A program made the position numbers and the translations under genes. From JBKGYG01 sp046546235 (GTDB taxonomy: Bacteria; Bacillota; Clostridia; Lachnospirales; DSM-24629): a stretch of 20,560 bases of DNA. The notes beneath the pieces were generated by a model. The model was not told the DNA's origin, made no database searches, and saw nothing but the letters and a program-made list of their open reading frames with translations. The stretch spans positions 1 to 20,560 of the forward strand of contig JBKGYG010000033.1 in assembly GCA_046546235.1 (NCBI GenBank). The letters are read 5' to 3'. This document shows, piece after piece, positions 1-7,563 of the stretch. The number at the start of each line of letters is the position of its first letter. Positions within the stretch are counted from its first letter, which is position 1.

Positions 1-6
1 GGTGGT

Positions 7-51
7 GGGACAAATCGCGTTGCGAACGTGGCGAAGCCACTTTTGTCCTTA
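7..51. repeat. Structured short repeat, copy 1 (three-way-junction fold)
   Basis: The sequence folds as an outer stem GGACAAA (8-14) with TTTGTCC (42-48) enclosing two small hairpins: TCGC-GTT-GCGA (15-25) and GTGGC-GAA-GCCAC (28-40). A second copy lies at 20462-20504 and is identical except for a 2-base deletion. The conserved right end (TCCTTA) contains the stop codon of argH, which is read on the minus strand. The element is GC-richer than its surroundings. I see no coding capacity. It is probably a dispersed non-autonomous repeat that can form a cruciform or RNA structure; it could also help end argGH transcription, although no long U-run follows it on the minus strand. Confidence 0.8.
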
Positions 52-1431
52 TATATTTGAGTTACTTAGATAAGTTTCATTAATAGCTATTACTTTTTTT
101 ATAGCTGTAGTAGCAGGGCCTCCTATAGAGTTCCTTTTTTCAACGCAGTTTTCTAGTTTAATAGCTTCATAAATATCATTTTCAAATATTGGATTAATTG
201 ATTTATACTCATCAAGTGATAGGTTATCTAAACTTTTACGTTTATCTATACAATATAGTACTAATTGACCAACAATATGATGAGCATCTCTAAAAGCAAT
301 GTTTTTAGTAACTAAATAATCTGCTACATCCGTAGCATTTGTAAATCCGTTTTGACAACTTTTGTACATGTTTTCTTTATTAAAATTTAAAGTTTCAATC
401 ATAGGTGCAAATAATTTTAAACTTGTTTTAACAGTATCAATTGCGTCAAAGACAAGTTCTTTATCTTCTTGCATATCTTTATTATAGGCAAGAGGCAAAC
501 CTTTTAGAGTGGTTAGCAAACTTATAAGAGCACCATAGATTCTACCAGTTTTTCCTCTAATTAATTCGGCAATATCTGGATTTTTCTTCTGTGGCATAAT
601 ACTACTTCCGGTACTATAAGCATCATCTATTTCAACAAATTGATATTCATTAGAACTCCATATAATAAGTTCTTCACAAAATCGGCTTAAATGCATCATA
701 GTTATTGAAAGGCCATTAAGAAGTTCAATAAGAAAATCTCTATCTGCTACAGTATCCATACTGTTGAGGGTTATATTTTTGAAGCCTAGTTCTTTAGCTA
801 CATACTCTCGATCTATAGGAAAAGATGTTCCTGCTAAAGCTCCAGAACCTAATGGCATCTCATCCATACGATGATATAAGTCTTTTAATCTTGAACGATC
901 TCTTTTGAACATTTCAAAATAAGCCATAAAATGATGTGCTAATGTTGTTGGTTGGGCTTTTTGTAAATGTGTAAAACCAGGGAGAATAGTTTTTGTATGT
1001 TCTTTGATAACTTTTATTAATGTTTTAAGGAAGTTGTATAATAACTCATCAACAATTTTAATTTCATCCCTAGTATAAAGTTTCATATCTAATAATACTT
1101 GATCATTACGGCTTCTACCAGTGTGAAGCTTTTTGCCTGTTTCTCCAATTCGCTCAATTAATGTTGATTCAATAAAACTATGAATATCTTCTTGGGCAAA
1201 ATCTATTTCTAAAGTGCCTTCATCAAGATCTTGTAATATACTTTCTAAACCTTTTACAATTTTCTTACATTCATCATTTTTTATAATATCTTGTTTAGCT
1301 AACATTTTTACATGAGCAATACTACCTTGAATATCGTATTTATATAATCTTTGGTCAAACAAAATAGAAGCATTAAACTCATGAACAAGAGCATCTGTTT
1401 CTTTTGTAAATCTTCCGCCCCAAAGTTTCAT
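49..1431 (-). CDS. argH: Argininosuccinate lyase
   Basis: The enzyme cleaves argininosuccinate to arginine and fumarate, the last step of arginine synthesis, and acts in the cytoplasm as a homotetramer. The 460-residue product is normal length for the family. It starts with the typical MKLWGGRF and carries the fumarase/aspartase-superfamily signature GSSIMPQKKNP from Gly275, with the catalytic loop serines at 276-277. The motifs TGRSRNDQ and GFTHLQ...QPTT, which line the active site, are also present. The ATG at 1431 is preceded on the minus strand by an AGAAGG-like ribosome site. It lies 222 bases downstream of argG on the same strand and is probably cotranscribed with it. The intervening gap holds a large palindromic element (1519-1626). 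The stop codon falls inside the short structured repeat at 7-51, so the last residues may have been shaped by its insertion. Identification is secure. Confidence 0.97.
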   Translation of the reverse strand: MKLWGGRFTKETDALVHEFNASILFDQRLYKYDIQGSIAHVKMLAKQDIIKNDECKKIVKGLESILQDLDEGTLEIDFAQEDIHSFIESTLIERIGETGKKLHTGRSRNDQVLLDMKLYTRDEIKIVDELLYNFLKTLIKVIKEHTKTILPGFTHLQKAQPTTLAHHFMAYFEMFKRDRSRLKDLYHRMDEMPLGSGALAGTSFPIDREYVAKELGFKNITLNSMDTVADRDFLIELLNGLSITMMHLSRFCEELIIWSSNEYQFVEIDDAYSTGSSIMPQKKNPDIAELIRGKTGRIYGALISLLTTLKGLPLAYNKDMQEDKELVFDAIDTVKTSLKLFAPMIETLNFNKENMYKSCQNGFTNATDVADYLVTKNIAFRDAHHIVGQLVLYCIDKRKSLDNLSLDEYKSINPIFENDIYEAIKLENCVEKRNSIGGPATTAIKKVIAINETYLSNSNI

Positions 1432-1518
1432 ACTTAACCTTCTTTCTATTTATATTTTTCGTTTTTAAAATAAAAGTTTAGATTTAAATAATTAACAAAA
1501 AATCTCAGCTATTTCGAA

Positions 1519-1626
1519 AGATTTTTTACTATTTAAGAGTGGAATAGCGTAGCCGGATGGAGGAGCAAACCCCTTTGCACAAGGATGTGCAACGGGGTTT
1601 TGTAACTCTTATATAGTGAAAAGTCT
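1519..1626. repeat. MITE-like palindromic element between argG and argH
   Basis: The ends, 1519-1540 and 1605-1626, are 22-base inverted repeats that pair throughout apart from two G.U-type pairs and one T.T mismatch. Inside is a second strong hairpin: CAAACCCC (1566-1573) pairs with GGGGTTTTG (1594-1602, one bulged T), capped by TTGCACA-AGGA-TGTGCAA (1575-1592). A purine-rich arm at 1541-1565 stays unpaired. The GC-rich core differs from the AT-rich flanks, and no reading frame of note is present. This looks like a miniature inverted-repeat element or an IS-derived palindrome. I could not see a convincing target-site duplication. In the argGH transcript it would form a long hairpin between the two genes and could affect processing, stability or readthrough into argH. 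Confidence 0.7.
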
Positions 1627-1653
1627 GATTTGGTTGCAACTTACTTTTAAAAT

Positions 1654-2859
1654 CTATTTCTTTTCATTTAATAACATAGCTCTAACTTTTAATGGAAGTC
1701 CAAATAAATTGATAAATCCTTCAGCATCTTTATGGTCATACAAATCTCCAGTAGTAAAACTTGCTAAGTTTTCACTGTAAAGTGAGTAATCTGAAGACAT
1801 TCCAGCAGGAATAATATTACCTTTATAAAGCTTTAACTTTATTGTACCTGTTACAGTTTTTTGAGTTTCATCAATAAAAGCAGAAAGTGCTTCTCTTAAT
1901 GGAGTGAACCATTCACCACTATAAACAAGTTCAGAAAATTTAAGTGCAACATTAGCTTTAAAAGAAAGAGTTTGTTTATCTAAACAAAGTTCCTCTAATT
2001 GTCTATGTGCCGCATAAAGAATAGTACCTCCTGGAGTTTCGTAAATGCCTCTTGATTTCATACCAACTACACGGTTTTCTAATAAATCAATAGTACCAAT
2101 ACCATGCTTGCCTCCAAGTTCATTTAAAGTATCTATCAAATCCACCCCATTAATATCATTTCCATTAAGTTTAGTTGGGATACCTTTTTCAAAATACAAT
2201 TCTACGTATTCAGGTTCATTAGGTGCTTTTTCAGGTGAAACTGATAGTTGAAGTAATTTATCATAATCAGGCTCTAAATCAACTTCTTCTAATTCTAATC
2301 CTTCATGACTTATATGCCATAAGTTTCTATCGCGACTATAACTTGTTTCTTTGCTAAAAGGAAGAGTAATACCGTGGTCTACACAATATTGGATTTCATC
2401 TTCTCTTGATTGCATATCCCATATTCTCCAAGGAGCAATTATTTCTAAATCAGGAGCTAAGGCTTTAATAGTAAGTTCAAAACGAACTTGATCATTGCCT
2501 TTTCCTGTTGCACCATGGCAGATTGCTTGAGCATTTTCTTTCCTAGCTATCTCTACAAGTCTTTTTGAAATCAAAGGTCTAGCTATTGATGTGCCTAACA
2601 AATATTTGTGTTCATATACAGCGTGAGCCTTTAATGTTGGCCAAACATAATCAGTGACAAATTCATCTTTAACATCTTCTATGTATAATTTGGTAGCTCC
2701 AGATGCTTTAGCACGTTCTTCTAAACCATCCAACTCTTTGCCTTGACCAACATCTATACATACACAAACAACTTCAAAATCATAATTTTCCTTAAGCCAA
2801 GGGATAATAACTGTAGTATCTAATCCTCCAGAATAGGCTAAAATAACTTTCTTTTTCAT
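1654..2859 (-). CDS. argG: Argininosuccinate synthase
   Basis: The enzyme joins citrulline and aspartate with ATP to give argininosuccinate, AMP and pyrophosphate, the penultimate step of arginine synthesis. The 401-residue product is the usual length. The N-type ATP-pyrophosphatase loop SGGLDT is at residues 10-15. Other family blocks are clear, including GKGNDQVRFE, the SRDRNLWHIS segment, and the GGTIL...HRQLE stretch near the C-terminal third. The ATG at 2859 is preceded by GAGAGGAG on the minus strand. It is the first gene of the minus-strand argG-argH unit and is divergent from argJ across a 341-base region with a plausible promoter (2924-2952) and ArgR-like boxes. Arginine repression is therefore likely but is inferred. 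Residue 16 is Thr where Ser is more usual after the loop, a conservative change. Identification is secure. Confidence 0.97.
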   Translation of the reverse strand: MKKKVILAYSGGLDTTVIIPWLKENYDFEVVCVCIDVGQGKELDGLEERAKASGATKLYIEDVKDEFVTDYVWPTLKAHAVYEHKYLLGTSIARPLISKRLVEIARKENAQAICHGATGKGNDQVRFELTIKALAPDLEIIAPWRIWDMQSREDEIQYCVDHGITLPFSKETSYSRDRNLWHISHEGLELEEVDLEPDYDKLLQLSVSPEKAPNEPEYVELYFEKGIPTKLNGNDINGVDLIDTLNELGGKHGIGTIDLLENRVVGMKSRGIYETPGGTILYAAHRQLEELCLDKQTLSFKANVALKFSELVYSGEWFTPLREALSAFIDETQKTVTGTIKLKLYKGNIIPAGMSSDYSLYSENLASFTTGDLYDHKDAEGFINLFGLPLKVRAMLLNEKK

Positions 2860-2886
2860 AAAATAAAACTCCTCTCTTTATTTCAA

Positions 2887-2931
2887 TGCATATTTATTTA
2901 ATACTCATTTTCGTCTTATAATAAATATACA
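2887..2931 (-). promoter_or_regulatory. Candidate ArgR/AhrC boxes upstream of argG
   Basis: On the minus strand 2887-2900 reads TAAATAAATATGCA, which matches 12 of 14 positions of the B. subtilis AhrC box core (TGAATAAAAATKCA, from memory). A weaker plus-strand match covers 2920-2931 (AATAAATATACA, 10 of 12 core positions) and overlaps the putative argG -10. Two sites near the promoter of an arginine gene fit repression by the hexameric arginine repressor. The region is so AT-rich that chance matches are likely, so this is tentative. Confidence 0.35.
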
Positions 2932-2952
2932 TTAAAGTAATAAAATATGCAA
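2924..2952 (-). promoter_or_regulatory. Putative sigma-A promoter of argG-argH
   Basis: Read on the minus strand, TTGCAT (2952-2947) and TATATT (2929-2924) are separated by exactly 17 bases. This would place the transcript start near 2917, about 58 bases before the argG start codon. The -10 coincides with an ArgR-like half box. It is a sequence match only; AT-rich DNA makes other -10-like hexamers common here. Confidence 0.4.
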
Positions 2953-3048
2953 GAGTTATTTATAAAAAATATAATTATTTTTATGGAATCTTTATATTGA
3001 TTATTGGTATATAATATAGAAGTTAAATTATAATCATAAATACACCTA

Positions 3049-3086
3049 TGAATAAATATTATAAAATAGGGTTGAATAATCTATTA
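3049..3086 (+). promoter_or_regulatory. Candidate tandem ArgR/AhrC boxes upstream of argJ
   Basis: TGAATAAATATTAT at 3049-3062 matches 11 of 14 positions of the AhrC core. A second TGAAT-led, weaker site starts at 3073, 24 bases further on, close to the roughly two-turn spacing of paired ARG boxes. The second overlaps the putative argJ -35, as expected for a repressor that blocks polymerase. Support is limited by the AT-richness of the region. Confidence 0.35.
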
Positions 3087-3100
3087 AAATTATGTATAAT
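3072..3100 (+). promoter_or_regulatory. Putative sigma-A promoter of argJBD-carAB
   Basis: TTGAAT (3072-3077) is followed after 17 bases by a consensus TATAAT (3095-3100). The transcript would start near 3107 and have a leader of about 94 bases before argJ. This is the best promoter match in the divergent region. No riboswitch or attenuator fold was recognised in the leader. Confidence 0.55.
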
Positions 3101-3200
3101 TATAAAAAAGATTATATAAAATAATTAGATAAAATTTAACACTTAAAACGTTGGTACTTGTAAATAATGATTTAAAAAGTATAAATATAAGGAGGAAGCT

Positions 3201-4421
3201 ATGAAAATTTTAGATGGTGGAATTGCAGTGGCTAAGGGTTATAGCGCAGCAGGAATATATAGTGGAATTAAAAGAAAAAGAAAAGATATGTCATTAATAT
3301 ATTCTGATAAATTAGCTAATATAGCAGGTGTTTTTACAACTAACAAAGTGAAAGCAGCTTCAGTTCTTTGGAATTATAATATAGTAGAAGCATTTGGTGA
3401 AGGGCAGGCAATTATTATTAATAGTGGAGTAGCTAATGCCTGTACTGGAAAACAAGGGACTATTAATAATGAAGATATGGCAAAATCAGCAGCAAAAGAA
3501 TTAGGGATTGATAAAAAAAAGGTACTTGTGGCATCTACAGGAGTTATTGGGAAGCAATTACCTATGGATATTATAAAACAAGGTACAAAATTATTAGTAT
3601 CTAAATTAGGTAATAAAATCAAAAATGGTTCAGAAGCAGCAGAAGGAATAATAACAACCGATAAATTTATAAAAGAAATAGCTGTTTCTATTAGAATAGG
3701 AGATAAAGATGTAAAAATCGGTGCTATGGCTAAAGGTTCAGGAATGATACATCCTAATATGGCTACAATGTTATCTTTTATTACTACTGATTGTAATATC
3801 TCAAAAGAAATGTTAAAAGAAGCTTTAAAAGAAAGTGTAGCAAAGTCTTATAATATGATTTCTGTGGATGGAGATACATCTACTAATGATATGGTGCTCA
3901 TGATGGCAAATGGTTTAGCAGACAATGAAGAAATTAACAAAAAAACAGAAAGCTATTATAAATTAATTGAAGCATTAGATTATATAAATATTCATTTAGC
4001 TAAAGATATTGCAGCTGATGGAGAAGGAGCTACAAAATTATTAGAAGTAAATGTTGATGGTGCTAATTCGATAGAAGAAGCGAGAGCAATTAGTAAATCA
4101 GTTGTTTCATCAAGCCTTGTTAAAACTGCTGTTCATGGTGAAGATGCAAACTGGGGAAGAATAATATGTGCAATGGGTTATTCCGATGCAGTATTCAATC
4201 CAGATAATGTAAAAGTTGATATAGAAAGTGATAGAGGCACTATAAATATTGTAAAATATGGAATGGGAACAGATTATAGTGAGGCTGAAGCAACACATAT
4301 ATTAGGTGATAAATATATCAGAATCAATATTACTTTAAATGAAGGAGCTAAATCAGCAACAGCTTGGGGTTGCGATTTGAGTTATGATTATGTAAAGATA
4401 AACGCAGATTATAGAACTTAA
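3201..4421 (+). CDS. argJ: Bifunctional ornithine acetyltransferase / N-acetylglutamate synthase
   Basis: ArgJ moves the acetyl group from N-acetylornithine to glutamate, regenerating N-acetylglutamate in the cyclic pathway; bifunctional forms can also acetylate glutamate from acetyl-CoA. The 406-residue product has the self-cleavage site Ala188-Thr189 in the block MIHPNMATML. Thr189 should become the nucleophile at the N-terminus of the beta chain. Other conserved parts are the TTNKVKAA segment, the STGVIG segment, the DTSTNDM segment and VHGEDANWGRI near the C-terminal end. AAGGAGG sits 5 bases before the ATG. It heads the operon; argB follows with its ribosome site starting at the argJ stop codon. 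No separate argA was seen, so ArgJ is the likely source of N-acetylglutamate. Whether this copy is mono- or bifunctional cannot be settled from sequence by eye. Confidence 0.96.
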   Translation: MKILDGGIAVAKGYSAAGIYSGIKRKRKDMSLIYSDKLANIAGVFTTNKVKAASVLWNYNIVEAFGEGQAIIINSGVANACTGKQGTINNEDMAKSAAKELGIDKKKVLVASTGVIGKQLPMDIIKQGTKLLVSKLGNKIKNGSEAAEGIITTDKFIKEIAVSIRIGDKDVKIGAMAKGSGMIHPNMATMLSFITTDCNISKEMLKEALKESVAKSYNMISVDGDTSTNDMVLMMANGLADNEEINKKTESYYKLIEALDYINIHLAKDIAADGEGATKLLEVNVDGANSIEEARAISKSVVSSSLVKTAVHGEDANWGRIICAMGYSDAVFNPDNVKVDIESDRGTINIVKYGMGTDYSEAEATHILGDKYIRINITLNEGAKSATAWGCDLSYDYVKINADYRT

Positions 4422-4432
4422 GGAGGGTGACG

Positions 4433-5293
4433 ATGGAAGTGTATATTGAAAAAGCAAAAACATTAATAGAAGCATTACCGTATATACAAAAATTTGCTGG
4501 TAAAAAAGTTGTAATTAAATATGGTGGTAGTGCTATGATAGATGAATCTTTAAAAATGAATATTATAAAAAATATCAGTCTTATGAAGTTAGTAGGTATT
4601 AAACCTATAATTGTTCACGGTGGTGGAAAAGATATTAATTTTTGGATGAATAAAGTTGATAAAAAAAGCCAGTTTATTGAAGGCTTGCGTGTTACAGATG
4701 AAGAAACTATGGAAATCGCTGAGATGGTTTTATCAGGTAAAGTAAATAAAAGTTTAGTAGGACTGATGTATCAATTAGGAATGAAAGCTGTTGGTGTAAG
4801 TGGTAAAGATGGTGGAATGATTAATGTAGAAAAAAAATATATTAACGGAAAAGACATAGGTAGTGTAGGACTTATTAATAATATTAATACTAAGTTGTTA
4901 GATGTTCTTTTGGAAAATGATTTTATACCAATTGTTGCTCCAATAGGATTAGACTCTAAAGGAGAATCTTATAATGTTAATGCTGATGATGCAGCATGTG
5001 CTGTAGCATCAGCTGTTGGAGCAGAAAAGTTAGTGTTTTTAACAGATGTAGAAGGAGTACTCCTTGATCCAAATGATAAAGATACTTTAGTTTCTGAAAT
5101 GACTTTAGAAAAGGCTGAAGCTTTAATCAAAGAAGGAGTAATAGCTGGCGGAATGATACCTAAAATTAGATGTTGTATGGAAGCAGTAAAAAGTAATGTA
5201 CAGAGAGTACATATATTAGATGGTAGAGTCGAACATAGTTTATTGTTAGAAATATTTACAAATGAAGGCATTGGAACTATGATGGTAAAATAA
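4433..5293 (+). CDS. argB: Acetylglutamate kinase, arginine-sensitive type
   Basis: The kinase phosphorylates N-acetylglutamate with ATP in the second step of ornithine synthesis. Family motifs are K29-Y-GG (31-32), VHGGGKDI from 61, SGKDGG, NVNADDAA and GGMIPK. The substrate-binding loop reads GGGKDI where GGGPE/GGGPA is commoner. An N-terminal helix before the first strand (residues 1-22, ending EALPYIQKF) and the C-terminal EIFTNEGIGTM resemble the hexameric, arginine-inhibited kinases such as those of Thermotoga and Pseudomonas. Feedback control here would suit a cyclic pathway driven by ArgJ. I chose the ATG at 4433 because AGGAGG (4421-4426) lies 6 bases before it; a GTG at 4427 abuts the ribosome site and is unlikely. 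The length is 286 residues. argD follows 13 bases downstream. Confidence 0.96.
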   Translation: MEVYIEKAKTLIEALPYIQKFAGKKVVIKYGGSAMIDESLKMNIIKNISLMKLVGIKPIIVHGGGKDINFWMNKVDKKSQFIEGLRVTDEETMEIAEMVLSGKVNKSLVGLMYQLGMKAVGVSGKDGGMINVEKKYINGKDIGSVGLINNINTKLLDVLLENDFIPIVAPIGLDSKGESYNVNADDAACAVASAVGAEKLVFLTDVEGVLLDPNDKDTLVSEMTLEKAEALIKEGVIAGGMIPKIRCCMEAVKSNVQRVHILDGRVEHSLLLEIFTNEGIGTMMVK

Positions 5294-5306
5294 AGGAGGA
5301 GTTCTT

Positions 5307-6500
5307 ATGGATTTAATTAAAAAAGGTAAAAAGTATTTTATGGAAACATATAATCAATTTCCTATTGTATTTGAAAAAGGGGAAAATGCTTATTTATATG
5401 ATAAAGAAGGGGATAAATATCTTGACTTTATGAGTGGTATTGCTGTTAATTCCCTTGGATATCAAGATGAAGATTTAAAAGAAGCGCTTATAGATCAGAT
5501 TAATAAATATGTTCATTGTTCTAATTATTATTATAATGAACCAGCTATAGAGACAGCTGAATTATTAGTAAAACTAAGCGGGTTGGATAAAGTATTTTTA
5601 TGTAGTACTGGTACTGAAGCTAATGAAGGCGCTATAAAACTTGCGCGTAAATATGGCTATGAAAAGAAACATAAAGATTGTAATAAAATAATATCTTTAA
5701 AACAATCTTTTCATGGGAGAAGTTTGGGTGCTTTAGCAGTAACTGGTCAAACGAAATTACATAAAGGATTTAGTCCTCTTATACCAGGAGTTGAATATGT
5801 TTCTATTAACGATATAGATGATATAAAACAAGCTATAGACGATGATGTTTGTGGTATTATAGTAGAACCAATTCAAGGTGAAAGTGGTATTTATGAATTA
5901 GATAAGAAATATGTTAAAGAAGTAAGACATTTATGTGATAAAAATGATATTGTTCTTATTTTTGATGAAGTACAAACTGGCATAGGTAGAACTGGTCAAA
6001 TTTTCGCTTATCAGGGATTAGGAGTCAAACCAGATGTTATAACATTAGCAAAAGGTTTGGGATCTGGTGTTCCAGTTGGAGCAATAGTTGCCAAAGAATC
6101 TGTTGCAGGAGTTTTTAAACCTGGAGATCATGGAACCACTTTTGGAGGTAATCCATTAGCTACTACAGCTTCAAAAATAGTTTTAACAAAATTGAGCAAT
6201 CCATCTTTTTTAAACAATATAAAATCAGTTAGTGATTATCTAATAAAGAAATTAGATGAAATTGTAGATAAATATGAATTTGCAAAAGAACGTCGTGGCA
6301 AAGGATTAATGCAAGGCATTGAAATTGATGTGCCAGTAGCTCCTATTATTAAATCAGCACTAGATAAAAAATTATTAATCATTAAGGCAGGTACAAATGT
6401 TCTTCGTTTTGTACCACCTTTAATTATAACAAAAGAACAAGTAGATGAAATGATAGACATTTTAAATAAAACATTTAAGGAGGTCATCTATGAAAATTAA
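5307..6500 (+). CDS. argD: Acetylornithine aminotransferase
   Basis: This PLP enzyme converts N-acetylglutamate semialdehyde and glutamate to N-acetylornithine and 2-oxoglutarate. Class-III aminotransferase features are the STGTEANEGAIK cofactor-phosphate loop (about 100-111), the QSFHGRSLGAL segment, the IFDEVQTGIGRTG block with the PLP-ring aspartate, and the Schiff-base lysine Lys249 in LAKGLGSGVP. At 397 residues it is standard size. AAGGAGGA precedes the ATG by a short spacer. Its last 11 bases overlap the start of carA, whose ribosome site lies inside argD, so the two are probably translationally coupled. Relatives act on succinyl-diaminopimelate or ornithine; the operon context supports the acetylornithine role. 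Confidence 0.95.
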   Translation: MDLIKKGKKYFMETYNQFPIVFEKGENAYLYDKEGDKYLDFMSGIAVNSLGYQDEDLKEALIDQINKYVHCSNYYYNEPAIETAELLVKLSGLDKVFLCSTGTEANEGAIKLARKYGYEKKHKDCNKIISLKQSFHGRSLGALAVTGQTKLHKGFSPLIPGVEYVSINDIDDIKQAIDDDVCGIIVEPIQGESGIYELDKKYVKEVRHLCDKNDIVLIFDEVQTGIGRTGQIFAYQGLGVKPDVITLAKGLGSGVPVGAIVAKESVAGVFKPGDHGTTFGGNPLATTASKIVLTKLSNPSFLNNIKSVSDYLIKKLDEIVDKYEFAKERRGKGLMQGIEIDVPVAPIIKSALDKKLLIIKAGTNVLRFVPPLIITKEQVDEMIDILNKTFKEVIYEN

Positions 6501-7563
6501 TATTTTGCTTGAAGATGGGACTATTATAGAAGGAAAAGGTTTCGGAGAAATTTCTACAGTTTTTGGAGAAATTGTTTTTAATACCGGAATGACAGGTTAT
6601 CAAGAGGTATTAACAGATCCGTCTTATGCTGGACAAATAGTTGTTATGACATATCCATTAATTGGGAATTATGGGATAAACAACGATGATTATGAATCTA
6701 ATGATATACAAGTTAAAGCATTTGTTGTAAAAGAAAATGCAACACAGCCAAACCATTGGCAAAACAAAAAAACAGTTGACGAATATCTGAAAGAGCATCA
6801 TATTATGGGTGTTTCAGATGTAGATACTCGTTTTATTACTAAAAAGATTAGAAATGTAGGTGTTATGAAGTGTCTAATGACATCTGATGAGATTAATGAT
6901 GACTTATTAAAAGAATTAAACCAATATACATTCCCTAAAGATATCGTAAAGCAAGTTTCAATTAACGAAAAACAACTGATTAAAGGGAAAGATAAGAAAA
7001 TAGGAGTAGTTGATTTAGGGGTAAAAAGAGGAATATTAAATATAATAAAGAATTCTAACTATGATATACAAATATTCCCTTGGAATGTAGATTATAAAAC
7101 ATTATTAGATGAGAATTTTGATATGATTTTATATTCAAACGGTCCTGGAGATCCTAAGAATCTAAAAACAACGATTAATAATACAGAGAATTTAATAGGG
7201 AAGGTGCCACTTAGAGGGATTTGCTTAGGGCATCAAGTGATTTCTCTTGCTTTAGGAGCAGATACTTATAAATTAAAATTTGGACATAGGGGTAGTAATC
7301 ATCCAGTGATTCATTTACCAACTAATAAAGTATTTATAACCAGTCAAAATCATGGTTATGCAGTAAAAGATGAATCTATTACAAAAGAGATGGTTGTTAC
7401 TCATAAGAATGTTAATGATCATACAATAGAAGGAATTGCTTGTAATAAATATGATATAGAATCTGTTCAATTCCATCCAGAAGAGGGCCCTGGCCCATTT
7501 GATGCACATTATATACTAGATACTTGGCTTAAAGAAATAGGAGGTGTATCTAATGCCTATTGA
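6490..7563 (+). CDS. carA: Carbamoyl-phosphate synthase, small (glutaminase) subunit
   Basis: CarA hydrolyses glutamine and channels ammonia to CarB for carbamoyl phosphate, needed for citrulline and pyrimidines. The 357-residue product has the CarA-specific N-terminal domain (starting with an LEDGTIIEGKGFG stretch, and containing FNTGMTGYQEVLTDPSYAGQ within residues 30-50) and a class-I glutamine amidotransferase domain from about residue 170. The triad is Cys245 in GICLGHQ, His329 and Glu331 in FHPEEGPGP. AAGGAGG lies inside the end of argD, 8 bases ahead of the ATG. The 3' end overlaps carB by 11 bases. Placement in the arginine operon suggests arginine control; nothing resembling a PyrR site was noticed. 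Confidence 0.96.
   Translation: MKINILLEDGTIIEGKGFGEISTVFGEIVFNTGMTGYQEVLTDPSYAGQIVVMTYPLIGNYGINNDDYESNDIQVKAFVVKENATQPNHWQNKKTVDEYLKEHHIMGVSDVDTRFITKKIRNVGVMKCLMTSDEINDDLLKELNQYTFPKDIVKQVSINEKQLIKGKDKKIGVVDLGVKRGILNIIKNSNYDIQIFPWNVDYKTLLDENFDMILYSNGPGDPKNLKTTINNTENLIGKVPLRGICLGHQVISLALGADTYKLKFGHRGSNHPVIHLPTNKVFITSQNHGYAVKDESITKEMVVTHKNVNDHTIEGIACNKYDIESVQFHPEEGPGPFDAHYILDTWLKEIGGVSNAY

Noticed and set aside
2045..2251. Plus-strand reading frame inside argG, and similar long antisense frames inside argJ, argB, carB, nagZ and nadE
   Set aside because: They lie wholly within conserved genes on the other strand, have no ribosome site and their products look like antisense translation with no recognisable family.
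3107..3200. Possible riboswitch or attenuator in the argJ leader
   Set aside because: I found no terminator/antiterminator pair or known aptamer pattern; a resemblance of ACTTAAAAC near 3141 to the repeat at 20521-20558 is too short to support.
4427..4432. Earlier GTG start for argB
   Set aside because: It touches the AGGAGG ribosome site, leaving no spacer; the ATG at 4433 has a good 6-base spacer and the usual argB beginning.
7544..7552. Earlier GTG start for carB
   Set aside because: It overlaps the AGGAGG ribosome site; the ATG at 7553 is 8 bases away.
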